In this document: in pieces, positions 34,707 through 42,867 of the stretch
Layout of the letters: every line of letters starts with the position of its first letter
Numbering within the stretch: the first letter of the stretch is position 1
DNA from: Rhodobacteraceae bacterium UBA6213
GTDB taxonomy: Bacteria > Pseudomonadota > Alphaproteobacteria > Rhodobacterales > Rhodobacteraceae
Assembly (NCBI GenBank): GCA_002421605.1
Contig: DISJ01000005.1
Location: 1 to 64,000, forward strand
Direction: 5' to 3'
DNA length: 64,000 nucleotides
Notes under the pieces: model-generated
The model's database searches: none
Seen by the model: only the letters and a program-made list of their open reading frames with translations
Told to the model about the DNA's origin: nothing
Translations under genes and position numbers: made by a program

Positions 34707-35635
34707 CCCTTGGCGGCATCGACCTTGTGGCGCTGGCGGCGATGCTGATGGTCGCCTCTACCCCGATCCTGCTTGCTGCGATTGGCGAACTTATCGCCGA
34801 AAAGGCGGGCGTGCTGAACCTTGGCGTCGAGGGCATGATGATCATGGGCGCAATCGGTGCATTTGCCGGGGCGGTCATCACCGGTAGCCCGGCGGCAGGG
34901 TTTGCGTTTGGCGCGCTGGCCGGGGCGGGAATGGCGTTGATTTTCGGCTTTCTCACGCAGGTACTATTATCCAATCAGGTCGCAACAGGCCTTGCGCTGA
35001 CGCTGTTTGGCCTCGGGCTTTCGGCGCTGTTCGGCAAGGGGTTTGAGGGCGTGCGCCCGCCTGCCACCGAAAAACTCGACTTCGGCGCGCTGGCCGACCT
35101 GCCGGTGCTTGGGCCGGTCCTGTTTCGCCACGACTGGGTTGTGTATTTCTCACTGGCGATGGTGGTGGCGGTGTGGCTGTTCCTGCACTTTTCGCGCTCT
35201 GGGCTGATTTTACGCGCAGTGGGTGAAAACCACGAGGCGGCGCACGCGCTTGGCTACCGCGTGGTGGCGGTACGGATGGCCGCGCTTGCCTTTGGCGGCG
35301 CGCTTGCGGGCATGGGCGGGGCCTACCTTAGCCTGGTGCGCGTGCCACAATGGACCGAAGGCATGACAGCGGGCGCAGGATGGATTGCGCTGGCAATCGT
35401 TGTCTTTGCCTCGTGGCGGGTCGAGCGGGTCTTGCTCGGCGCCTATCTTTTCGGCGGGGTCACGGTTTTGCAGTTGCGCCTGCAAGCTGCTGGCTATGCG
35501 ATCCCTGTGCAACTCTTGTCGATGGCACCGTATGTGATAACAATTATCGTACTCGTGATCATCTCTGCCCGGCATCGGCACGGCGCGCAGGCCGCACCGG
35601 CCGCCCTCGGCAAAACCTTCCACGCCTCGCGTTGA
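34703..35635 (+). CDS. ABC transporter permease, BMP/nucleoside type (2)
   Basis: 310 residues; partner permease. IAEKAGVLNLGVEGMMIMGA is the family signature, with ALGYRVVAVRMAALAFGGALAG and WIALAIVVFASWRVERVL later. It overlaps permease 1 by four bases. Membrane spans occupy nearly the whole length. Confidence 0.92.
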   Translation: MTLGGIDLVALAAMLMVASTPILLAAIGELIAEKAGVLNLGVEGMMIMGAIGAFAGAVITGSPAAGFAFGALAGAGMALIFGFLTQVLLSNQVATGLALTLFGLGLSALFGKGFEGVRPPATEKLDFGALADLPVLGPVLFRHDWVVYFSLAMVVAVWLFLHFSRSGLILRAVGENHEAAHALGYRVVAVRMAALAFGGALAGMGGAYLSLVRVPQWTEGMTAGAGWIALAIVVFASWRVERVLLGAYLFGGVTVLQLRLQAAGYAIPVQLLSMAPYVITIIVLVIISARHRHGAQAAPAALGKTFHASR

Positions 35636-35681
35636 GGCCAGTGCAACCGGGCCGACGGCCCTGAACATACGAGGAATTTCA

Positions 35682-36767
35682 ATGAATCGCAGACGCTTTT
35701 TGACCACCACCACAATGACCGCAACGGCTATGAGCCTTGGGCTTGGCAAGGCCGCATGGGCCGCAGACCCGCTGAAAGTGGCATTCATGTATGTCGGGCC
35801 GGTGGGCGACATGGGCTGGTCGTTCCAGCATGACCAGGCACGGCTTGCCGTTGACGCAGCCTTCGGAGAGAAGGTCGCCACCTCGTATGTCGAGAATGTG
35901 CCCGAAGGCCCCGACGCCGAGCGTGTGCTGACCCAAATGGCGCTGGCCGGCAACAAGCTGATATTTGCGACCTCGTTTGGCTTCATGGACGCGGTGATGA
36001 ACGTCGCCGCCAAGTTCCCCGACGTGCGCTTTGAGCATGCAACCGGCTACAAGCGCGCCGACAACGTCGCCACCTATGACGCGCGTTTCTACGAGGGCCG
36101 TGCAGTGCAGGGCACCATCGCAGGCAGCATGACCAAGACCAACAAAATCGGCTACATCGGCTCATTCCCGATCCCCGAGGTGGTTCAGGGCATCAACGCT
36201 GCTTTTATCCACGCCCGCAAGGTCAACCCCAATGTCGAGATGAAAGTCGTTTGGGCATATAGCTGGTTCGACCCGGCGAAAGAGGCTGACGCCGCCACCG
36301 CGTTGATCGCAGAAGGCGTGGACGTGCTGATGCAGCACACGGATTCGACTGCGCCGCAAGCCAAGGCCAAAGACGCAGGCATCATCTCGTTCGGGCAAGC
36401 CTCGGACATGGCGTCCTTTGGGCCGACGCCGCGTGTCTCGTCAACCATCGACAACTGGGCACCCTATTATGTCGAGCGGGTCAAGGCGATGCTTGACGGC
36501 ACCTGGACCTCGCAAGGCACGTGGGGCGGGATTGGCACCGGCATGGTGGAAATCGGCGTGATCACCGATGCAGTGCCCGCCGATGTGAAAGCCGAAGCCG
36601 AAGCGCTGATCGCGTCGATCGGGGCGGGCACCTACCACCCGTTCACCGGCCCGCTGAACAAGCAAGACGGCTCGGCCTGGCTGGCCGAAGGCGAGGTCGC
36701 AGATGACGGTGTGCTTTCGGGAATGAACTTCTTTGTTGAGGGCATCACTGCCCAGATGCCGCAATAA
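35682..36767 (+). CDS. BMP-family substrate-binding protein (Tat-type signal)
   Basis: 361 residues; periplasmic receptor of the importer. The N-terminus MNRRRFLTTTTMTATAMS with consecutive arginines looks like a Tat signal, ending AAWAAD. PLKVAFMYVGPVGDMGWSFQ and IGYIGSFPIPEVVQGINAAF match the BMP (PnrA-like) family, whose members bind purine nucleosides. Linked to xdhABC, purine bases or nucleosides are the expected ligand, which is inference. A hairpin follows at 36790. Confidence 0.93.
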   Translation: MNRRRFLTTTTMTATAMSLGLGKAAWAADPLKVAFMYVGPVGDMGWSFQHDQARLAVDAAFGEKVATSYVENVPEGPDAERVLTQMALAGNKLIFATSFGFMDAVMNVAAKFPDVRFEHATGYKRADNVATYDARFYEGRAVQGTIAGSMTKTNKIGYIGSFPIPEVVQGINAAFIHARKVNPNVEMKVVWAYSWFDPAKEADAATALIAEGVDVLMQHTDSTAPQAKAKDAGIISFGQASDMASFGPTPRVSSTIDNWAPYYVERVKAMLDGTWTSQGTWGGIGTGMVEIGVITDAVPADVKAEAEALIASIGAGTYHPFTGPLNKQDGSAWLAEGEVADDGVLSGMNFFVEGITAQMPQ

Positions 36768-36789
36768 TTCTGGCTGATGCACTAACTGG

Positions 36790-36818
36790 GGGCCGCCGCG
36801 GCAACGCTGCGGCCCTTT
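36790..36818 (+). terminator. Probable terminator after BMP receptor gene
   Basis: GGGCCGC (36790-36796) pairs with GCGGCCC (36809-36815), followed by only three T, about 22 bases after the stop. A plausible but weak intrinsic terminator for the purine operon. Confidence 0.55.
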
Positions 36819-36898
36819 GACCACTCGCGCTTTGGTGACTTGCATGACGCGTCTTTGCGCCCTTACTGGCCCCGACGTCGACCTTAAGGAGATCTCTG

Positions 36899-37984
36899 AT
36901 GCCGTCTTTTCCCTTCCGCTTGCTGACTGCGGCGTTTCTTGGTTTTGGCCTCGTCGCTGGCGTCGCGAGCGCACAGGCACCCGCAACGGTTGAAGCCCCC
37001 GCGGCAAAAGCCGAATTTGTAGCAACCGCGGCCATGCGCGAAGGCGGCCCAGTGCTTGGTGCCGACGCGGCGATCAAATGGGAGCTTTTTGCAGTCGATG
37101 CAAATGGCGTAGCGGCGGCGCGGGTGGCCACCACCGGGGCCGATGGTGTGCTTGCCGCAGCGCCCGGCACCTACATCCTTTCGGCCTCGCTCGATATGGT
37201 GTTTGGCGTACAGGCGATTACGCTGGTTGAAGGCATGAACACCGTTCCGGTGCTGGTGCTGAACGCGGGGCTGCTGCAACTGACCCCGGAACTTACGATT
37301 GGCACCGACCATTTCGAAGGAGGGGCCGTATCGCTGACCGCCGCTGACGGCGAGCGGATGAGCTATATCGGCCCGTTCAGCGCCTATGTTCCGGCTGGTG
37401 AAGTGCAGGTTTCTGTCACCTTCGACGCGGTAAAGCTGCAGGATTCTGTTTCGGTCGCTGCGGGCGAAACTGTTGTTCACTCGCTAGAAGCGCAAGGCGG
37501 CATCGCGGATGTGCGCATTTCAACCGGAGCGTTTGTTCTGCCCGAAGGGCTGAAACCGCGCATCGACATTTTTGCGGCCCCTGCCAGCCCGGACGCTCCA
37601 CTGAAAATGGTGGTTTACGATACGCTGGCCGCGCGCAGCTTTGCGCTGCCGGCAGGTGAATATCTGGCGCAAGGTCTGATCGAAGGCGCCAACCTCAAAG
37701 TGCCATTTTCTGTTCGTAATGGAGAGAAGGTGCTTGTCGCCATCGACCTTGCAATCGGGATGCTGAAAGTCTCGGCTCCCGAAGCAAACTCTCTGGCCCT
37801 GATGCAGGCGACGAACGATTCAGCCGAGCGATGGCGGATGATTTTTCACCAGTTCGACCTCACGGCGCTCGAATACATCGTGCCCGCGGGCGACTACCTG
37901 ATCGAGGCATATTTCGAATCAGGCAAAGTCGAAAAGGTCACCCATGTCGAGGCTGATGCGAAAGTGGCCATCACGCTACCCTAA
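36899..37984 (+). CDS. Exported protein with four beta-type repeat units, unknown function
   Basis: 361 residues with a clear signal peptide (LLTAAFLGFGLVAGVASAQA). The mature part repeats a motif of the type P-(A)-G-x-Y/V with following beta strands at residues 89-92, 165-168, 251-254 and 329-332, giving units of about 76-86 residues (AAPGTYILSAS, YVPAGEVQVSV, ALPAGEYLAQG, IVPAGDYLIEA). This suggests four tandem beta-sandwich domains, similar in style to carboxypeptidase-regulatory-like folds. No family is recognised. A terminator follows. AAGGAG lies before the ATG. Confidence 0.75.
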   Translation: MPSFPFRLLTAAFLGFGLVAGVASAQAPATVEAPAAKAEFVATAAMREGGPVLGADAAIKWELFAVDANGVAAARVATTGADGVLAAAPGTYILSASLDMVFGVQAITLVEGMNTVPVLVLNAGLLQLTPELTIGTDHFEGGAVSLTAADGERMSYIGPFSAYVPAGEVQVSVTFDAVKLQDSVSVAAGETVVHSLEAQGGIADVRISTGAFVLPEGLKPRIDIFAAPASPDAPLKMVVYDTLAARSFALPAGEYLAQGLIEGANLKVPFSVRNGEKVLVAIDLAIGMLKVSAPEANSLALMQATNDSAERWRMIFHQFDLTALEYIVPAGDYLIEAYFESGKVEKVTHVEADAKVAITLP

Positions 37985-38011
37985 TCTCTGCCAAAGCGAT
38001 GAACACATGCG

Positions 38012-38044
38012 CCCGCGCCGGATTTTTTCTGGCGCGGGTGTTTT
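38012..38044 (+). terminator. Intrinsic terminator after the exported repeat protein
   Basis: CCCGCGCC (38012-38019) pairs with GGCGCGGG (38031-38038), followed by TGTTTT. It lies about 28 bases after the stop at 37984. Confidence 0.82.
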
Positions 38045-38128
38045 CACTTGACGCGACCCTGTGTCACATTCACTGTCGAGAATATCTAAGGAGCGTCCGG
38101 GTGGAGCGGGTGCAAAGAGGGGGGAACA

Positions 38129-39412
38129 ATGGCACATTTCGTAGTTCTGGGCGCGGGCCTCGGCGGCACTATCATGGCGTACGAGTTGCGCGAGGCAGTG
38201 CGCAAGGAAGACAAGGTCACGGTCGTCACCAAAGACCCAAAATACCACTTCGTGCCATCGAACCCGTGGGTCGCGGTCGGCTGGCGCGAGCCCGAGGACG
38301 TCACCGTGGACCTTGCCCCGGTGATGAAGAAAAAGGGCATCGAGTTCATACCGGTCGCGGCAGAAAAGCTGCACCCGAAAGAGAACCGACTGGAATTGGT
38401 TGATGGGCAATCGATTTCATATGATTATCTGGTCATCGCCACCGGCCCAGAATTGGCCTTTGACGAAATCGAGGGCTTTGGCCCCGAAGGCAATACCCAG
38501 TCCATCTGCCATATCGACCACGCAAAAAAGGCACGCGAGGCATTTGATGCCTTTGTGAAGAACCCCGGCCCGATTGTTGTCGGCGCGGCGCAAGGTGCCA
38601 GTTGCTTTGGCCCGGCTTATGAATTCACCTTCATTCTGAACACCGCGCTGCGGCGTGCGAAAATTCGCGATCAGGTCAAGATGACCTTCGTCAGCCCTGA
38701 ACCCTATATCGGCCACCTTGGGCTCGATGGTGTGGGCGACACTAAGGGTCTGCTCGAATCGGAAATGCGCGAGAACGACATCAAGTGGATGACCTCGACG
38801 CGCATCAAAAAAGTCGAAGCCGGCAAGATGACCGTCGAGGAAATTGCCGACGATGGCAGCGTGAAGGCCGAAAAGGAATTGCCCTTTGCTTATTCAATGA
38901 TGCTGCCCGCTTTCCGTGGCATCAAGGCAGTGTCGGGAATTGAGGGGCTCTCCAACCCGCGCGGCTTTACCATCATCGACAAACACCAGCGCAACCCGAA
39001 ATATCCGAACATTTTCGCAATTGGCGTCTGTGTCGCGATCCCGCCGATGGGTCCGACCCCGGTGCCCTGCGGCGTGCCGAAAACCGGCTTCATGATCGAA
39101 AGCATGGTCACCGCCACCGCGCTGAACCTCGGGCAGATCGTGCGCGGTGAAGAACCTACGAATTTGGCAACGTGGAACGCAGTCTGCCTTGCCGACTTTG
39201 GCGATGGGGGCATCGCCTTTGTGGCGCAACCGCAAATGCCGCCGCGCAACACCAACTGGTCATCAACGGGCAAGTGGGTGCATCTGGCCAAGATCGGTTA
39301 CGAGAAGTACTTCCTCAGGAAGTTGCGCAAGGGCAAATCCGAGCCCTACTATGAAAAAGCGACGATGCACATGCTGGGCATCGACAGGCTGAAGGCCGTC
39401 AAAAAGGGCTGA
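38129..39412 (+). CDS. sqr: Sulfide:quinone oxidoreductase, type I
   Basis: 427-residue peripheral membrane flavoprotein that oxidises sulfide and reduces quinone. The FAD motif FVVLGAGLGGTIMAYEL opens the protein and YDYLVIATGP follows. Cys127 (SICHID), Cys159 (AQGASCFGPAYEF) and Cys353 (NAVCLADFGD) coincide with the catalytic triad known for Rhodobacter capsulatus Sqr, so it is type I. Other sulfur-oxidation genes are not next to it. A possible C-terminal membrane-associating basic helix (YEKYFLRKLRKGK) is present. It is a single-gene unit: terminators lie before and (weakly) after. Confidence 0.95.
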   Translation: MAHFVVLGAGLGGTIMAYELREAVRKEDKVTVVTKDPKYHFVPSNPWVAVGWREPEDVTVDLAPVMKKKGIEFIPVAAEKLHPKENRLELVDGQSISYDYLVIATGPELAFDEIEGFGPEGNTQSICHIDHAKKAREAFDAFVKNPGPIVVGAAQGASCFGPAYEFTFILNTALRRAKIRDQVKMTFVSPEPYIGHLGLDGVGDTKGLLESEMRENDIKWMTSTRIKKVEAGKMTVEEIADDGSVKAEKELPFAYSMMLPAFRGIKAVSGIEGLSNPRGFTIIDKHQRNPKYPNIFAIGVCVAIPPMGPTPVPCGVPKTGFMIESMVTATALNLGQIVRGEEPTNLATWNAVCLADFGDGGIAFVAQPQMPPRNTNWSSTGKWVHLAKIGYEKYFLRKLRKGKSEPYYEKATMHMLGIDRLKAVKKG

Positions 39413-39427
39413 TCTCGCGCACAGGGT

Positions 39428-39452
39428 GGCGGGCATCGCCCGCCGCCATTTT
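39428..39452 (+). terminator. Weak terminator-like hairpin after sqr
   Basis: GGCGGGC (39428-39434) pairs with GCCCGCC (39438-39444), a three-base loop, then GCCATTTT. The T run is short and interrupted, so termination is only likely. Confidence 0.5.
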
Positions 39453-39616
39453 GCCCATTCGCGAAAATTTGCACCAATCACACTCTGTGCTAGGCTACTC
39501 GCCACATTGCAGGCGACAGCCTCGGTCGCAGGCCGCGCAATGGGGTTGGACTTTAGTTTAACCCCGCTGCTCGTCCTCGCCCGGCCGCCGCCGCATCAAG
39601 GGGGAGGCTTGGTGGC

Positions 39617-40774
39617 ATGTCTCGATTGCGATCGCGGGTTCGGCGTATGTTTCTGGATGCCTGTGAAGGCATTCAGCATGGAAGTTTGCACCTGACCACG
39701 CCCGAAGGCGAGCAGATCGACTTTGGGGCAGGCGAACCTGCGGCGGACCTGCACATTACCGACTGGTCGGTGGTGACCGCAATGGCGGCGCGCGGCGAGA
39801 TTGGTCTGGGCGAAACCTATGTGGTCGGGCTTTGGCAAACCTCGAGCATTGAAACGCTTGCAGCGATGGGCTTGGTCAACCGCGAGGCGCTGGCCGGTTT
39901 CGTCTACCCAGACCGATGGCACGCATGGCGCTTTCGTCTGGCAGACCGGCTGCTGCGCGCCAATTCGCGGCGCGGCGCAGAGCGCAACATTCGCGCGCAT
40001 TACGATGTGGGCAACGCGTTTTACGCACTCTGGCTCGACCCGTCGATGACCTATTCCTCGGCGCTGTTCGCGCCCGGTGAAAACGACCTTTACGCCGCGC
40101 AAATGCGCAAATACGACCGCATTTTAAAGCACATTGGCGATGCAGAGAACGTGCTGGAAATTGGCTGCGGCTGGGGCGGCTTTGCCGAGCGGGCGGGCGA
40201 ACAGGGGCGGCGTGTTACCGGCTTGACGATTTCACCCGCGCAGTACGGCTTTGCCACAGAGCGGTTGGGCGCGCGCGCCGACATTCGACTGCAAGATTAT
40301 CGTGAAACGCGCGGGCAGTTTGATGCAATCGTCTCGATCGAGATGATCGAAGCGGTGGGTGAAGCCTATTGGCCCACCTATTTCGCCGCACTAAAGGCAC
40401 GACTGGCCGAGAGTGGGCGCGCCGTCGTGCAAGCGATCACGGTTAGCGACGACTATTTTCCGATCTATCGCGCAGGGTCCGATTACATCCGCCGCTATAC
40501 GTTTCCGGGCGGTATGCTAATCAGTCCCGGCGCGCTGGCCGAGCAGGCGCGCAGGGCGGGCCTTGTGGCAGAATCGCCCTACCGCTTCGGTCAGGATTAT
40601 GCGGCCACGCTGCGGCAATGGTCGGCGCGGTTGCATTCGGCAACGCCCGAAATTGCGGCCTTGGGGTATGACGAGGGATTCTTGCGCAATTGGCACTATT
40701 ACCTTGCCACCTGTGCGGCGGCCTTTGCCACGGGCAACACCGACGTGATGCAGGTAGAGCTACGACACGCCTGA
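39617..40774 (+). CDS. CFA-synthase family SAM-dependent methyltransferase
   Basis: 385 residues of the cyclopropane-fatty-acyl-phospholipid synthase family. NIRAHYDVGNAFYALWLDPS, MTYSSALFAPGENDLYAAQ, VLEIGCGWGGFAERA (SAM site) and SIEMIEAVGEAYWPTYF are in family order. It could make cyclopropane lipids or, as in some Rhodobacter relatives (UfaM-type), methylate vaccenoyl lipids; sequence alone does not decide. The N-terminal part is normal length. The gene is on its own between sqr and the His-rich gene. Confidence 0.85.
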   Translation: MSRLRSRVRRMFLDACEGIQHGSLHLTTPEGEQIDFGAGEPAADLHITDWSVVTAMAARGEIGLGETYVVGLWQTSSIETLAAMGLVNREALAGFVYPDRWHAWRFRLADRLLRANSRRGAERNIRAHYDVGNAFYALWLDPSMTYSSALFAPGENDLYAAQMRKYDRILKHIGDAENVLEIGCGWGGFAERAGEQGRRVTGLTISPAQYGFATERLGARADIRLQDYRETRGQFDAIVSIEMIEAVGEAYWPTYFAALKARLAESGRAVVQAITVSDDYFPIYRAGSDYIRRYTFPGGMLISPGALAEQARRAGLVAESPYRFGQDYAATLRQWSARLHSATPEIAALGYDEGFLRNWHYYLATCAAAFATGNTDVMQVELRHA

Positions 40775-40869
40775 GCTGCGCCCCCAGCTTAGGCGTAGGC
40801 GCGCCAAAGTGAACGGCAGCGCCAATGCAACAGCTTGATTGGCACGCAGGCGGGCGCTAATAGCTGGAA

Positions 40870-41220
40870 ATGACCTTGCGGCAACTTCCTTCGCGCCTCA
40901 TGGCGCTTTTGTTCTGTCTGGCGCTGGCACTCAGCACGACCGCAATGGCGTCGATGCAACCCGCGCCCGTGCAGCACATGCCGCATGCCCATGCCGCCGC
41001 GTTGCATCACAGTGCCCCGAACACGCCCGACACCAAGCCCTCACACGATCTCGCCTGTGCGGTCAGTTGCGCAGGGATGCCCGATCCTGCCCCAAGCGCG
41101 CCCTTTGGCGCGCCGGTGCGGCGGATATCGCGGCTTGGCCGGATCACGCAGGCCATCACCGCCACCGGGCGCTCCCCCGCACCGCTCCGCCCCCCACCAC
41201 GCCACTCCACCGAAGCCTGA
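40870..41220 (+). CDS. His-rich small exported protein
   Basis: 116 residues with a signal peptide (RLMALLFCLALALSTTAMAS) and a His-rich, Met-containing mature part (HMPHAHAAALHHSAP) plus a Cys pair in LACAVSCAG. The composition suggests a metal (copper?) binding periplasmic protein. It lies 61 bases upstream of a cytochrome c gene. No family name can be given. The C-terminal third is Pro/Arg-rich and could be noisy coding. Confidence 0.55.
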   Translation: MTLRQLPSRLMALLFCLALALSTTAMASMQPAPVQHMPHAHAAALHHSAPNTPDTKPSHDLACAVSCAGMPDPAPSAPFGAPVRRISRLGRITQAITATGRSPAPLRPPPRHSTEA

Positions 41221-41281
41221 GCACCGCGTTTCGCGCGGTTTCCTCCTACAGGACCGCCCACAGGGCGGATCGGAGCATCTG

Positions 41282-41785
41282 ATGACACATAAACAATCTA
41301 CGCGCGCCCAAGCAGCCAAGGCCCGCGCTCGCCGCCGTGGTATGACCTTGAAAACTGCCGTTGCCGTGCTATTTGGCGCCGTCACGCTTGGCGCTGGCGT
41401 CTGGCTTTTCGCCCCGCCCCGCGCCGGTTTTGCCAGCGCTGATGAGATCGCACATGGCAGCGCGGTCTACGCCGAGAATTGCGCATCTTGCCACGGCGCA
41501 AATCTGGAGGGTCAGCCAAATTGGCAAACGCCCGGCCCGAACGGCCGCTACCCCGCCCCGCCACACGATCGAAACGGGCACACATGGCACCATTCCGATC
41601 AGGTTCTGGCTCAGATCATCTATTATGGCACCGCAGCAATGGTCGGCAACGGCTATGAAAGCGATATGCCGGGGTTTTCGAGCACGCTCAGCGAAGCCGA
41701 CATTCTTGCGGTGCTGGCGTTCATCAAAAGCACCTGGCCCGAGCGGGAAGCCGCATTTCAGCGACAGGTGACGCAACAGAACTGA
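41282..41785 (+). CDS. Membrane-anchored cytochrome c (class I)
   Basis: 167 residues: a basic N-terminus (RAQAAKARARRRG), one membrane segment (about 24-43) and a single haem-binding CASCH (67-71) in AENCASCHGANLEGQPNWQ, with Met129 (YESDMPGF) as the likely axial ligand. Its architecture is that of a membrane-tethered periplasmic electron carrier. GGAG lies upstream of the ATG (GATCGGAGCATCTG). Its redox partner is not identified here. Confidence 0.9.
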   Translation: MTHKQSTRAQAAKARARRRGMTLKTAVAVLFGAVTLGAGVWLFAPPRAGFASADEIAHGSAVYAENCASCHGANLEGQPNWQTPGPNGRYPAPPHDRNGHTWHHSDQVLAQIIYYGTAAMVGNGYESDMPGFSSTLSEADILAVLAFIKSTWPEREAAFQRQVTQQN

Positions 41786-41955
41786 GCAAAGCGCCTGCGC
41801 TGAGGCGGCGGAACCAATTCGTGGTGCGGGCCATGCGAAGGCATCGCGCGCACCGTTTGGTTTGCAATGAAGTCCTGACGCCAGCGGGCGTTTGGGGCTT
41901 CACGCGCCGCAGTGAACAGGACAGACTGGCGCGGCACTATTGGACGGAGCTTTCG

Positions 41956-42741
41956 ATGCCTGCCGACCCCGAATTTCTCGCCGCTCTCGATGCGTGGCGC
42001 GCGCGCCGCCTTGCCGATCTTGCCGCCGATGACGGATGGCTGAACCTGACCGACCGCGTACCGATCCAACCCGGCGCGCAAAGCGTGGGGTCTGGTGCAG
42101 GTGCCGATCTGCGGCTGAGCGTTGGGCCAGAACGTCTGGGCGTTCTAACGCTTGCCGACGATGGTACTGTCGCGCTGAAACCTGAGGGCGCATCGCCGCT
42201 ACGGTTTCTGGCCACGCCCGGAACGCCGCCACGGTTGCTTTTCGGTCGCTTGCTGCTAGAAATCCACAGCGTCGAGGACGAACCCGCGCTGCGGGTGCGC
42301 GATCTTGATAGCCCCGCGCGTGCGAATTTTGGCGGGTTGCGCTATTTCCCTCCGGCGCCGGAGTGGCGTATTCGCGCGCGCTGGCAGCCCCTACCCGCGC
42401 CCGAGGCGCGCGGCATCGCGCTCAAAGGCGGGCAATCCGAGCAGGTGGTGCTGACCCACCGCGCCGAGTTTGAACACATGGGGCGCACGGTGGCACTGCT
42501 ACCGACGCATCAAAAGGCGGGCAAGCCGATGTTCGTGTTTCGCGATTCGACCGCGCGCGAGCGCACTTATGCCGCCTGCCGGTTTCTGATTCCCGACGAG
42601 ATCGGCGAAGACTGGATCGTGCTCGATTTCAACCGCGCCTTTTCACCACCCTGCGCCTTCAGCGAGCACGCGATTTGCCCGCTGCCGCCGCCCGAAAACC
42701 TACTGCCCTTCGCCATCGAGGCGGGAGAGTTGCGTCCCTGA
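41956..42741 (+). CDS. DUF1684 domain-containing protein
   Basis: 261 residues, PEFLAALDAWRARRLADLA at the start and the DUF1684 end block VLDFNRAFSPPCAFSEHAIC followed by PLPPPENLLPFAIEAGE. The ATG at 41956 has GGAG upstream (GGACGGAGCTTTCG) and fits family length; an in-frame extension to 41821 was rejected. No signal peptide. The function of the family is not established. tRNA-Thr lies just downstream on the opposite strand. Confidence 0.85.
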   Translation: MPADPEFLAALDAWRARRLADLAADDGWLNLTDRVPIQPGAQSVGSGAGADLRLSVGPERLGVLTLADDGTVALKPEGASPLRFLATPGTPPRLLFGRLLLEIHSVEDEPALRVRDLDSPARANFGGLRYFPPAPEWRIRARWQPLPAPEARGIALKGGQSEQVVLTHRAEFEHMGRTVALLPTHQKAGKPMFVFRDSTARERTYAACRFLIPDEIGEDWIVLDFNRAFSPPCAFSEHAICPLPPPENLLPFAIEAGELRP

Positions 42742-42746
42742 CGAGA

Positions 42747-42821
42747 TGGTGCCGGTGGAGGGATTCGAACCCCCGACCCTCGACTTACAAAATCGCAGCT
42801 CTACCCCTGAGCTACACCGGC
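42747..42821 (-). tRNA. tRNA-Thr (anticodon TGT), CCA encoded
   Basis: On the minus strand the acceptor stem GCCGGTG pairs with CACCGGC, followed by encoded ACCA. D-arm AGCTCAGGGGTAGAGCT and T-arm GTTCGAATCC are present. The anticodon loop TTTGTAA gives TGT (threonine, ACA codons). The gene lies between the DUF1684 gene and the ABC permease gene. Confidence 0.95.
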
Positions 42822-42867
42822 ACGGGCACCGCATTAGCGCCACAGATGCGGGCGCGCAAGCCCTGTG

